From NCBI GenBank assembly GCA_963704455.1, contig OY969905.1:2356001-2420000 (forward strand): a DNA stretch of 64,000 nucleotides. Reading direction: 5' to 3'. The notes under the pieces were generated by a model, which was not told the origin of the DNA, made no database searches, and worked only from the letters and a program-made list of their open reading frames with translations. Positions 51,812 to 60,879 of this stretch are shown here, piece after piece. The translations under genes and the position numbers were made by a program. Source of the DNA: DASTCZ01 sp963704455. Its GTDB lineage: Bacteria > Acidobacteriota > Terriglobia > Acidiferrales > UBA7541. How positions within the stretch are numbered: the stretch's first letter is position 1; the number at the start of each line of letters is the position of its first letter.

Positions 51812-52903
51812 CTAACGACTCCGGCGCTCCTGTTCCAAAATGAACCTGTCAAACGCCTGTGGAAGTCCTTCGCGGGTAGAATAGGGGCCAGGTTCGTAGG
51901 CTCGAGAACTGATTCCCTTCTGCGACAGCTCCGAAATCTCCCAATCCTCGCGGTTGGTGGCGTCCCAGAACTCAATCGCGTCGTCCGCGTCGAAATCCGG
52001 TTTGGCCATTTCTTTGGGATGGAAGTACCACTCGCAGGCCACTTGCGTCAGGTCCACGGCGCGCGGCCACAACCTGTGCGCCATCACGTAATCCGGATGC
52101 AGACTGAGAAGCAGGTTTGGATAGATCGCGTAATAGAGAACGCGTTGGCGCTGCGTCTCGCTTAAGCCCGGCAAATATTCACGGCGGCGCTGGCCGTCCA
52201 CGCTCATGGTCTGCGCTCCCCCGCGAAATCGCATCGACCCGCCGATATATGTTGCCTGCGGTGGATCGTTGTCTCCGCTCATCGGATCTGATACGCGGCA
52301 CAACAGCGGATGAAGGATCGGGCAATGCAGGCATTCATTGTAATTGGAGATGATCAGCTTCCAATTGGCTTTCACTTCGTACACATGCTGCTTGTGCAGG
52401 CGAAGATCCTGCATCCCCCAAGCGGCAAATTTCTCAAGCAGATCCGCCAATTGCTCCACGAGGGGCCTCGGGTGTGGCGCCAGGTTAAGGAAGACGTGTC
52501 CCGCCCACATGTCCACGTGAACTGCATGAAGCGGGTAATCCTCCCGGTGAAACGAGCCTTCTTCCATGTGCGGGGCGCCTAGTAGCTTGCCATCCAATCC
52601 GTAGGTCCAGCCGTGGTACGGGCACTGAATGTGCCCGGCAAATTTTCCGCGCTCTTCGCGGCAAATCCTTGTCCCGCGATGCCTGCAAACGTTATAGAAC
52701 GCGCGCACTGCGCCGCCGTTATCTCGCGTAACGATAATGTTTTCGCCGGCCACTTCGCAAAGATGATAATCGCCGGGGTCTGGAATTTGCTCGCAACGCA
52801 AGCCGGAAAACCACATGTCGCAAAAAAATGATTCCATCTCTTTTTGGAAAACATCCGGATCTGTGTAATAACGCCCGGGCAATGTTTTCGCTTGCGTGCT
52901 CAT
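51812..52903 (-). CDS. Rieske non-heme iron oxygenase, large (alpha) subunit
   Basis: The 363-residue enzyme starts at 52903 (MSTQAKTLPGRYYTD); an upstream frame extends only through non-coding DNA. The Rieske cluster ligands are Cys73-x-His75 (VCRHRGT) and Cys94-x2-His97 (CPYHGWTY). The mononuclear iron site is Glu190, His193 and His198 in NYNECLHCPILHP. The family uses O2 and electrons from a reductase to hydroxylate or demethylate aromatic or quaternary ammonium compounds. No reductase or ferredoxin gene is near. The divergent neighbour is an amino acid/amine permease, which hints at an amine or amino-acid-like substrate. Confidence 0.93.
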   Translation of the reverse strand: MSTQAKTLPGRYYTDPDVFQKEMESFFCDMWFSGLRCEQIPDPGDYHLCEVAGENIIVTRDNGGAVRAFYNVCRHRGTRICREERGKFAGHIQCPYHGWTYGLDGKLLGAPHMEEGSFHREDYPLHAVHVDMWAGHVFLNLAPHPRPLVEQLADLLEKFAAWGMQDLRLHKQHVYEVKANWKLIISNYNECLHCPILHPLLCRVSDPMSGDNDPPQATYIGGSMRFRGGAQTMSVDGQRRREYLPGLSETQRQRVLYYAIYPNLLLSLHPDYVMAHRLWPRAVDLTQVACEWYFHPKEMAKPDFDADDAIEFWDATNREDWEISELSQKGISSRAYEPGPYSTREGLPQAFDRFILEQERRSR

Positions 52904-53009
52904 CGTCGGCTCCGTGCCGTACAATCTATTCCCGCTGTGCGAGTTATTGCAACACGCCCGGCGAACGCGCTGCTTTGGCGGGTGATTCAACTTGAATGAT
53001 TCCCAAGCC

Positions 53010-54344
53010 ATGAAAATCACACGCCCGGCTGCTGGCCGGCTGCTACGAATTCTGGGGATGGGCTTCGGGATTGCAGTCGCGATCGGGACGACGATATCCG
53101 GCGGAATCGTTCGCACCCCAGGAGAAATTGCGGCGCGTTTGCCGGTCCCTTGGCTCTTTCTCGCAGTGTGGATAATCGGCGGGCTCTATGCGCTAATCGG
53201 CGCATTTTCACTTTCAGAACTGGGTGCGATGATCCCGCGCGAGGGCGGTCAGTATGTATTTGCACGCCGCGCGCTCGGTGACTACGCCGGATTTATCGTT
53301 GGCTGGAGCGATTGGATCTCCTGCTGCAGCTCTGTCGCATTCATTTCCATAGTCATTGGAGAGTACAGCGGTGACCTTCTCCCGGCACTGCGAAATCACA
53401 AAGTGGCCGTATCGCTGGCAATTACGTTCATCATCGCGTCGCTGCAATGGCTCGGCGTGCGCTGGGGCAGCCGGATTCAGGAAATCACGGCCGTGTTTAA
53501 GACTCTTGGCTTCGTCGCGATTGTGGTGCTGTGTTTTGTTGTGGGAGGAAAATCGGGGGGCTTTCCCCACGCTGCCCTGGTTGCCCCGCACGGCATGACT
53601 TTGCTGGTCGGGTTCCTTCTTTCAATGCAGGCGGTGATCTACACCTACGACGGCTGGGATTCCATTGTGTATTTCCTGGAAGAGGTGCGCGATCCGGGGA
53701 GAGAGGTGCCGAGGGCAATGATCGGCAGCGTGCTTTCCATCCTCGGGATCTACCTCCTGTTAAATCTCGGGCTCGTATACGTCTTGCCGATGGAATCTTT
53801 CGCCGGAAACAACTTCGCACTGGGGCTTGTCGCCGGAAGAATTTTCGGAGCGCACGGAGATACGGTGATTCGCGGCGTGATGATCGTGTCGCTCATCAGT
53901 GGCCTAAATGCATGTTTGTTGGAAGCGAGCCCGGTCCTTTTCGGCATGAGCCGCGACCGTTTCTTTTCGCGGCGCGGTGCATCAATCAATTCCGGTGGAA
54001 CGCCGAATGTCGCACTCTTCCTGAGCACGGTGGTCACAATGGCGTTCATTGCCACGGGTAGCATTGAAAAAGTATTGGCAGTCACCGCGTTCTTTTTTGT
54101 GGCCAACTACACCCTATCATTCACTTCCCTTTTCGTTCTGCGGCGGCGCGAGCCGGAAGCGCTGCGGCCGTATCGTGCGTTGGGATATCCGTGGACGACG
54201 GGTTTTGCGCTCGCGGGATCGCTCGCGTTCCTGGCCAGCGCGATTACGGGCGACACGAAGAACAGCTTGTGGGCGCTCGTTGTGCTGGCGGCAAGCTATC
54301 CAATCTATCGCGCGAGCAAGATGCTGGTCCCCGCGGCAGATTGA
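53010..54344 (+). CDS. APC-superfamily amino acid permease
   Basis: The 444-residue protein has about 12 membrane segments. The first contains the APC-type GIAVAIGTTISGGIVRTPGEIA, and AFSLSELGAMIPREGGQYVF lies near residue 75. The substrate-contact region IYTYDGWDSIVYFLEEVRDPG follows. ATG at 53010 was chosen; a TTG at 52992 is an alternative. It imports amino acids or amines across the cytoplasmic membrane. It is transcribed divergently from the Rieske oxygenase, with about 105 bases between. Confidence 0.92.
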   Translation: MKITRPAAGRLLRILGMGFGIAVAIGTTISGGIVRTPGEIAARLPVPWLFLAVWIIGGLYALIGAFSLSELGAMIPREGGQYVFARRALGDYAGFIVGWSDWISCCSSVAFISIVIGEYSGDLLPALRNHKVAVSLAITFIIASLQWLGVRWGSRIQEITAVFKTLGFVAIVVLCFVVGGKSGGFPHAALVAPHGMTLLVGFLLSMQAVIYTYDGWDSIVYFLEEVRDPGREVPRAMIGSVLSILGIYLLLNLGLVYVLPMESFAGNNFALGLVAGRIFGAHGDTVIRGVMIVSLISGLNACLLEASPVLFGMSRDRFFSRRGASINSGGTPNVALFLSTVVTMAFIATGSIEKVLAVTAFFFVANYTLSFTSLFVLRRREPEALRPYRALGYPWTTGFALAGSLAFLASAITGDTKNSLWALVVLAASYPIYRASKMLVPAAD

Positions 54345-54351
54345 AAGACTA

Positions 54352-54378
54352 CGGCCCGCACCTTAATGGAGCGGGCCG
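54352..54378. terminator. Hairpin between convergent genes
   Basis: CGGCCCGC (54352-54359) pairs with GCGGGCCG (54371-54378) over 11 bases, between the stops of the permease and the FKBP gene. It may terminate both; there is no T run. Confidence 0.45.
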
Positions 54379-54409
54379 ACAGGCACTTCGCAAATTCGAA
54401 TAGTGTCCT

Positions 54410-54847
54410 TTACTTAACGCCGAGAAGTTCTACGTCGAAGATCAATGTCGAATTTGGCGGGATTGGCCCATTACCGGGGGCCCCGTAACCCGATTCGGGA
54501 GGAATCCGCAATTGGCGTTTGCCGCCGACTTTCATTCCCACGACACCCTCGTTCCAACCTTTTATTACACGCCCGCCAAGGACGAACCCGAATGGTTGGC
54601 CGCGGTCTACGGAACTGTCAAATTTCGTTCCGTTGGCGAGCCATCCTGTGTAATGAACTGTGACTGTCTTCCCGGTGGCGGCTGTGGTGCCAGTGCCAAC
54701 TTTGATGTCCCAATACTTAGTGCCAGATTCAGTACTTTTGCCGGGACCTGTGACTTTTGTCGGTGCGGACGTATCCGGCTTCGGGCCGCCCTGTCCGAAC
54801 AGCGCCGCCGCTGCGAAAGACAACACAAGAACTGATACTCTAAACAT
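54410..54847 (-). CDS. Exported FKBP-type peptidyl-prolyl isomerase
   Basis: The 145-residue protein starts at 54847 (MFRVSVLVLSF) with a signal peptide and GGGGGAT upstream. A single FKBP domain follows: VTVHYTGWLANGTKFDSSVD, GQPFGFVLGGRVIKGWNEGV and PPESGYGAPGNGPIPPNSTL. It catalyses cis-trans isomerisation of proline bonds, probably in the periplasm or outside the cell. Confidence 0.94.
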   Translation of the reverse strand: MFRVSVLVLSFAAAALFGQGGPKPDTSAPTKVTGPGKSTESGTKYWDIKVGTGTTAATGKTVTVHYTGWLANGTKFDSSVDRGQPFGFVLGGRVIKGWNEGVVGMKVGGKRQLRIPPESGYGAPGNGPIPPNSTLIFDVELLGVK

Positions 54848-54999
54848 AGATCCCCCTTGAATTTGCTCGCTAAATCGGCAAGACAATCTCTGCTACCGAC
54901 ACCTCTTTTTTATCAGCACCAAGCCGAATAAACAACTCCTGTGGTTGCTTTCGCGGAAACAATCTATCATTACTCGCCGTATTCAATCGGGGAGGGGTG

Positions 55000-55812
55000 A
55001 TGTCGCCAGCGGCAATCGTAACGCAAGGGCTTACGCGCACATTCGGCAGTTTGGTCGCGGTGGATAACGTCAGCTTCCAGGTGGAAGCCGGGCAATTCTT
55101 CGGATTTCTCGGCCCGAACGGCGCGGGAAAATCCACTACGATCCGCATGCTGACAGGACTGCTTGCGCCAACCGCAGGAAACATGCAAGTGCTGGGACTG
55201 GATTTTCAACAAAACCCCATCGACGTGAAGCGGCAGATCGGCGTGGTGCCGGAAGGGCTTGCGCTCTATGACCGCCTGACCGGCAAGGAGTATCTGAATT
55301 TCGTCGGGCGCATGTACGGCCTGGAACGCGGGACCGCCGCGCAGCGCTCGGCGGAACTGCTCGACTTCATGGACCTCGCGGACCGCGAGAAGACACTCAT
55401 CGTTGATTATTCGCACGGCATGAAGAAAAAACTGGCGCTTGCGGCAGCCGTAATTCACGGGCCGAAGATATTGTTCCTCGACGAACCATTCGAAGGCGTG
55501 GACGCCATCGCCGCGGGCACGCTCAAGAATATGCTGCACAACATGACGTCGCGCGGCGCGACGATTTTTCTTACCTCGCACGTTCTCGAAATCGTCGAGC
55601 GCCTGTGCAGCCACGTCGCGATTATTTACAAAGGCAAGATTGTTGCGCAGGGCTCGCTCGACGAATTGCGTGCGGGAGTTGCCGCGGCCCACCCGGATGG
55701 GTCGGGGAGCGCTACGGCTGAAAAACTTACGCTCGAACAGATCTTCCTTGCGGTCGTAGGACAGGAAGGTGCGGTGACGAAATCCGAGGATGAGCTTTCA
55801 TGGCTGAAGTAG
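55000..55812 (+). CDS. ABC transporter ATP-binding protein
   Basis: The 270-residue ATPase has Walker A GPNGAGKSTT, signature DYSHGMKKKLALA and Walker B ILFLDEPFEGVD, then TSHVLEIVERL. ATG at 55000 follows a GGGGAGGGG sequence; a GTG at 54997 is also possible. It overlaps the permease gene by 13 bases. Together they form an ABC exporter. Confidence 0.93.
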   Translation: MSPAAIVTQGLTRTFGSLVAVDNVSFQVEAGQFFGFLGPNGAGKSTTIRMLTGLLAPTAGNMQVLGLDFQQNPIDVKRQIGVVPEGLALYDRLTGKEYLNFVGRMYGLERGTAAQRSAELLDFMDLADREKTLIVDYSHGMKKKLALAAAVIHGPKILFLDEPFEGVDAIAAGTLKNMLHNMTSRGATIFLTSHVLEIVERLCSHVAIIYKGKIVAQGSLDELRAGVAAAHPDGSGSATAEKLTLEQIFLAVVGQEGAVTKSEDELSWLK

Positions 55813-57473
55813 CGCACGTTTCCGGAATTGGCGAGCAGATCCACCTGGTGGTGGGTTTGCGCTGGCGGCTTTTCCGCAACGGTCTTCGCAAATCAACCGC
55901 AAAGATGAATTTCATCATGTCGGTCGTTACAGAAGCCATCTGGGGATTGATGGCCCTCGGCTCTGGAGCTGGCCTCATCATCGCGGGTTATTTTCTTGCG
56001 GAAACAGGTAAAACAGGCGTCCTCACAATCATCGTCTGGGGTTTTGCTTTTTTCTGGCAATTTATTCCCATCATGACAGCGCAGTTCGCGCCGGATTTAG
56101 ACATCAGTGGTCTCTTGCGTTTTCCGATGCGGTTTCCGGCGTTCTTCGCGCTGTCTGTGAGCTATGGGCTCGCCGACCCCATCGCGTTGACTTGCGTCTT
56201 CTGGCATATCTGCCTCGGCATCGGCATCAGCATCGCGCGTCCGGATCTCTCAGGTTGGATGGTCCTCGTGCTCGGCTCTTCCATCCTGATGAACCTGCTC
56301 TTTAATCGGATGCTCTTTACTTGGCTCGATCGTCTGCTCGCAAAGCGCCGGACGCGCGAAATCATGGTTGTGGTGTTCACGCTTTTTATTATCGGCATGC
56401 AATTCTCTCAGTTTCTCTTCAGGCAAGAAGGAAGCAGAATCGCGCGAACGCTGACGAATTGGATGCCGGTCCTCACGACGTTGCCGCCGGGCCGAGTCGC
56501 GGCGAGCTTGGTTGCCGCGTTCAACGGGCGCTCCACGGACGTCTTTATAGCTGCCGGGGGCGTGTTGGTTTACGCCGCAGCATTTGCGGGTTTGTACACA
56601 ATCAGATTGCGGGCCAAGTTTCGCGGAGAAGATCTCGGGGAAAGTGCGGCGCCTTCGGCGCGCAAGCCCGCTGCGGTGCGCCCCGTGACTCCTGTTCCAG
56701 TTGTAGTTGCGCCGGATAGCGGGATTCATTTCCTGCGCGCGCCGGTTGCGGCAATCCTAGCCAAGGACTTCCGCTATTTCTATCGCAACACAGCAATGCT
56801 GATGAATTTGTTTATGCCGCTGATTATTATCGTGCTGTTCCGGATGTCCGCGATGAACATGGGCAGAGGGGGAGTGCCGCGATCTTCTTTCATCACTGGA
56901 GATTTTGGATACCCGTTTGCAATGTTTTATGTATTCCTGCTGAATTCCCAGCTTTGCCAGAACGCTCTGGCCTATGAAGGCCGCGGCATCGAGCGGCTTT
57001 TTCTTTCGCCGATTTCATTTCGAGACGTGATGATGGCGAAGAATATTTTTCAGGGGACGCTGATAGCGGTCGAATCGCTGTTCATGTTTGGACTCATCCT
57101 CGTGATGGGCCCCACTCCACGGATTGAGGTTTTGCTGGCCACCTGGGCGGGCTTGCCTTTCGTAGCCATCATCACCTTCATCGCGGGGAACTGGCTTTCA
57201 ATCCAATTCGCTCGGAAATTTGAGTTTGGCGTACGCCGGCAAAGCGCCGCCGGCATGAATGTCCTTATGTCCATGGGAATTCTCCTCGGGACCGTAGGGA
57301 TTATCGCCATAACCGCCGCTCTTACCATTTGGCTCGCAGAGCTTTGGCTCCTGCCAATCATTTACCTCGCGATGAGCGCCGCCTCGTTTGCTGTCTATCG
57401 CGCCGCGCTTGGGGCAACTGCTCGTCTCGCGCTTGTGAAACAAGAAGCTCTGCTCGAACAACTCGCCAAGTAA
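55800..57473 (+). CDS. ABC transporter permease
   Basis: The 557-residue integral protein has about 12 hydrophobic segments, with a central cytoplasmic stretch near residues 275-310 (GEDLGESAAPSARKPAAV). Segments include MVVVFTLFIIGMQFSQFL and LMNLFMPLIIIVLFRM. The layout resembles large two-half ABC-2 type exporters. The start overlaps the ATPase end, showing coupled translation. The transported substrate is not evident. Confidence 0.88.
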   Translation: MAEVAHVSGIGEQIHLVVGLRWRLFRNGLRKSTAKMNFIMSVVTEAIWGLMALGSGAGLIIAGYFLAETGKTGVLTIIVWGFAFFWQFIPIMTAQFAPDLDISGLLRFPMRFPAFFALSVSYGLADPIALTCVFWHICLGIGISIARPDLSGWMVLVLGSSILMNLLFNRMLFTWLDRLLAKRRTREIMVVVFTLFIIGMQFSQFLFRQEGSRIARTLTNWMPVLTTLPPGRVAASLVAAFNGRSTDVFIAAGGVLVYAAAFAGLYTIRLRAKFRGEDLGESAAPSARKPAAVRPVTPVPVVVAPDSGIHFLRAPVAAILAKDFRYFYRNTAMLMNLFMPLIIIVLFRMSAMNMGRGGVPRSSFITGDFGYPFAMFYVFLLNSQLCQNALAYEGRGIERLFLSPISFRDVMMAKNIFQGTLIAVESLFMFGLILVMGPTPRIEVLLATWAGLPFVAIITFIAGNWLSIQFARKFEFGVRRQSAAGMNVLMSMGILLGTVGIIAITAALTIWLAELWLLPIIYLAMSAASFAVYRAALGATARLALVKQEALLEQLAK

Positions 57474-57631
57474 GAACAATCCCCGCTAACGAAACCCGGT
57501 TGCTGCGACGGGCGTCTTTCTTTCGTCCGGCACGGCGCGGTTGCCAGCCGCCGCCGGGCGCGGTAGAGTCAGCGCCGCGCGGCAAGAGCGCGCACTCAGG
57601 TCCCGTCATTAAAATGAAAAAGGAGTCGTCC

Positions 57632-60187
57632 ATGAAATTTCGTCACGTTGCCTGTGTAGTTGTGCTCGCCGGATTCGCGACGGGGCTGGGCACTCGCGCA
57701 TCAGCGCAGGATTTGCGCCAGGACCTCGCGAAATTTGTCGAAACGCCCGCGGTGTCGGGCTACGAGCAAACCCTCGGAAAAGAAATCAAGGCGAGGCTGG
57801 CGAAGTGGAAGCCGCAGGTTGACACCATGGGCAACGTAATCATCGCCATCGGAACGGGCGCGCCCGTCCGCGTGATTGCAACTCCGATGGACGAGGTCGG
57901 ATACGTCGTCAGTGGAATCACCGACGATGGATATCTCCGCGTGCAGCGCGAACCGAATGCGGCTCCTTTCGCCTATTACGACGCGTTCTATGCTGCGGCG
58001 CCCGTGCACATCCAGACTCGCTCGGGGAAGATGGTTCCCGGAGTTGTGGCTGGACTCTCAACGCATTTGCAGGGCGGCCGCCTGAATCCGCCGCGGGCTG
58101 ATTATCTGGACGACATTTATGTGGACATCGGCGCCGGCTCCAGAGCCGAAGCGCGCGCGACAGGCGTGGACGTGCTCGACCCTATTTCGATCAACCGTCA
58201 TCTTTATGAAATGGCCTATGGGCGATTTACTTCACCCGCGATTGGTGACCGGTTCGGCTCCGCGGCGCTCGTGGAAATGCTGCGAAATCTGAATCCCGCG
58301 AATGTGAAGGGAACTCTTGTTGTCGCATTTCTCGGACAGCAATTAAGTGGTGCACGCGGAATCGACCGCCTGATGCAAACGCTCTCCACATCTGGGAAAC
58401 CCGATGAAGTGATCTATGTCGGCCGCATGATTCCCCGGCGCCCAACGGCCGCGCAGCTTGCGGCCATCGCAGCGCGCGGAGGATCACAAGCAGGAATCGA
58501 CGCGCAAGCAGCCCAGGGTGGCCGCGGTGGCGGCCGCGGCGGAACCCAGCCGGTTGAGCCGAAACAACCCGATGGCAGCGGCGCCTTGATCGGAGATACA
58601 GGACCTGCGGCAACCGAGGGCGCAAAGGCGTTTGCCGCCAGCCTGAATAATCTTGCGCAGCAAAACGGGATCAAGGTTGCCACGGATGTCACCGTCCCAT
58701 TGCCAAGGGGACGCGACGCCATCGCAGTGCCACTCCCCGAAAAAGTCGCACAATTGGGAATCCCCGTTGATTGGCCGTCCACACCCGGGGAAATTATCGA
58801 CGGCGATGATCTCGTCGCGTTGACGCGGCTTCTTGAAGTTTATGCGGGCGGAAGCGCGGCAACGCAACCGATGCAACATTCTTTCGCGCCGCTGCAGCGC
58901 CCTGCCCTGCCCCCGGCGCCAATGGTTGCGCCAACGCCGGTGGAACTCGTCTCCAAGCTGACGGAAGCATATGGTGTGAGCACGTACCGGGCGAGTTGGC
59001 ACGAGGATGATATGCGCTCCCTCGTTATGAGGCTCCTGCCGCCGTGGGCCAAAGCGCAGTCAGATCCTGAAACCGGCGATATATGGGTGCATGTCGGTGA
59101 CGGCGGGAAGAGTTCGAAGACATCGCATCTTGCGGTCGTCGCGCACATGGACGAGATCGGGTTCGAGGTGATCGGAGAGACAGACGATGGACGGCTGCAG
59201 GTGGTGTCACGCGGCGGCGGAACCATGTATTTCTTCGCGGCGCATGCGGTGCTCGTGCATACAGTCAAGGGGGATCTCCCGGGAGTGATTCAGTTGCCCG
59301 CAGGTTGGTATTTGCCTGGGTTTACTTTGGCGGGAGGAGGAGCAGGAGCTGCGGCGGGAGGAGCCGGTGGCGCGGGTGCTGCCGCGGGCGGTCGAGGCGC
59401 GCCTGCAGGCGGTGGCGCCGGCGGTGAGGCGGGAGGTGAGCAGGAGGCGGGTGGAGGCGGCGGACGCGGCGGCGCGGCGGCAGGAGGGATGCGCTGGCTT
59501 GTGGACATCGGAGCGCGAAGTAAAGAGGAATTAGCCACGCTAGGGATCACGGTAGGCACGATCCTCAGCGCAAACACGGCGGCGAACCCCAATACGATCC
59601 CCGGGGACTACGTCACGGTTCCGAAGAAATATATTCCCCTCGCGGGCCACAAAGCGAACGCGCGCAGTTTTGACGACCGCGTTGGCTGTGCCGCGGCAAT
59701 CTCGGCGATCTGGGCGCTGGGCCCGCAACTTCCCGGCCGCGACGTCACTTTCATTTTCTCGTGGGGCGAAGAATTGGGCCTTTTCGGCGCCGCCGCGGCA
59801 GCAAAGAAAATGGCTACTGACAATCACGCCCCGGATTATGTTTTTGCGATTGATACATTCGTGAGTTCGGATTCGCCGCTGGAATCCAAACGGTTTGCGG
59901 ACGCGATTCTCGGGCACGGTTTCGTTGTCCGCGCCGTGGATGGATCAAACATCACGCCGCGCGACCTTTCGGACAAGGTCGTGAAAATCTGCGAGCTCAA
60001 CCACATCCCCGTGCAATACGGCGTCACTGGCGGAGGAAATGACGGCGCGACATTCCTGCCATATGGAACGCTCGACGTGGGAATGGGCTGGCCGCTGCGC
60101 TATTCTCATTCGCCCGGTGAAGTGATTGACACTCGCGACCTCGATGCGCTGGCGCACGTTCTCGCGGCTGTCGCAAAGAGCTGGTAG
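57632..60187 (+). CDS. Secreted double-M42 peptidase with a degenerate first half
   Basis: The 851-residue protein has AAGGAG 8 bases before the ATG and a signal peptide (VACVVVLAGFATGLGTRASA). It holds two M42 aminopeptidase-like halves. In the second, the metal and catalytic residues are present: His505 (VAHMDEIG), Asp681/682 (FDDRVG), Glu713-Glu714 (WGEELGLFG) and the His in RYSHSP. In the first these become Pro85, Asp206 kept, Gln236-Gln237 and Ser, so it should not bind metal. A Gly/Ala-rich insert of some 50 residues interrupts the second half near 568-620. M42 enzymes release N-terminal residues from peptides. Earlier ATGs overlap the permease gene and were rejected. Confidence 0.88.
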   Translation: MKFRHVACVVVLAGFATGLGTRASAQDLRQDLAKFVETPAVSGYEQTLGKEIKARLAKWKPQVDTMGNVIIAIGTGAPVRVIATPMDEVGYVVSGITDDGYLRVQREPNAAPFAYYDAFYAAAPVHIQTRSGKMVPGVVAGLSTHLQGGRLNPPRADYLDDIYVDIGAGSRAEARATGVDVLDPISINRHLYEMAYGRFTSPAIGDRFGSAALVEMLRNLNPANVKGTLVVAFLGQQLSGARGIDRLMQTLSTSGKPDEVIYVGRMIPRRPTAAQLAAIAARGGSQAGIDAQAAQGGRGGGRGGTQPVEPKQPDGSGALIGDTGPAATEGAKAFAASLNNLAQQNGIKVATDVTVPLPRGRDAIAVPLPEKVAQLGIPVDWPSTPGEIIDGDDLVALTRLLEVYAGGSAATQPMQHSFAPLQRPALPPAPMVAPTPVELVSKLTEAYGVSTYRASWHEDDMRSLVMRLLPPWAKAQSDPETGDIWVHVGDGGKSSKTSHLAVVAHMDEIGFEVIGETDDGRLQVVSRGGGTMYFFAAHAVLVHTVKGDLPGVIQLPAGWYLPGFTLAGGGAGAAAGGAGGAGAAAGGRGAPAGGGAGGEAGGEQEAGGGGGRGGAAAGGMRWLVDIGARSKEELATLGITVGTILSANTAANPNTIPGDYVTVPKKYIPLAGHKANARSFDDRVGCAAAISAIWALGPQLPGRDVTFIFSWGEELGLFGAAAAAKKMATDNHAPDYVFAIDTFVSSDSPLESKRFADAILGHGFVVRAVDGSNITPRDLSDKVVKICELNHIPVQYGVTGGGNDGATFLPYGTLDVGMGWPLRYSHSPGEVIDTRDLDALAHVLAAVAKSW

Positions 60188-60210
60188 CGCGGGACAACTA
60201 GAATGGCGGC

Positions 60211-60801
60211 ATGAGACTGCCTGAATCATGGACTGAGCGGTTGCCGTTCCTTGAGAACCTTGGAGAGGATTGGCGGCCAATCCCGCGCGTTGCTATCTGG
60301 ATCTGGATCATTTTCTATGCAACATCCCTGGTCGGATTGGCAGCGGGCTGGGAATTCCCGCGCTTGATTGATCTTGTCTTTATCCCCGTACATGAGGGCG
60401 GTCATTTGTTGTTCCGCTGGTTCGGTGAATTCATAAGTGTTGCCGGTGGAACATTTCTTCAACTCGCAGCCCCATTTGCCTTGGCGGTTTATTTTGCCTT
60501 TCGCCGGCAACCGCAGGGCGTCGCCTTCTGCATGTTCTTTTTCTTCGAGCAGTTTCTTCCCATCGCCACCTACATGGCTGACGCCCGCGCACAGGAACTG
60601 CCTCTCCTGACCGTGGGCGACTCCGAATACGTGATCCACGATTGGAACTATCTTTTCGGCAAACTCGGGTTGCTTGCCCACGACACGCAAATTGCCTCTG
60701 CTATGCGCATAACGGGATGGCTTGGTATGATCGCCGTTGTGGTCTGGCTCGCGAGCAAAGGCTTGAAACGCAATCAGCTCTCTCCCCCGCACAGCTATTG
60801 A
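60211..60801 (+). CDS. Membrane protein with HEGGH motif, putative metallopeptidase
   Basis: The 196-residue protein has about four hydrophobic segments (VAIWIWIIFYATSLVGLAAG and FLQLAAPFALAVYFAF among them). His61-Glu62-Gly63-Gly64-His65 forms an HExxH sequence at the start of the second segment, followed by SVAGGTFLQLAAP. This recalls intramembrane zinc proteases, but no NxxPxxxxDG element typical of M50 was found. A TAGAAT box at 60199-60204 ends 6 bases before the ATG, so transcription may start at the ATG itself. The function remains unknown. Confidence 0.62.
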   Translation: MRLPESWTERLPFLENLGEDWRPIPRVAIWIWIIFYATSLVGLAAGWEFPRLIDLVFIPVHEGGHLLFRWFGEFISVAGGTFLQLAAPFALAVYFAFRRQPQGVAFCMFFFFEQFLPIATYMADARAQELPLLTVGDSEYVIHDWNYLFGKLGLLAHDTQIASAMRITGWLGMIAVVVWLASKGLKRNQLSPPHSY

Positions 60802-60879
60802 AGTGGGGTCCGGGAATCGCGAGGACTCTTTCCATTCCCCGAAGATTGTGTTTCCATCATCCTTCCACGACTTCTTACT

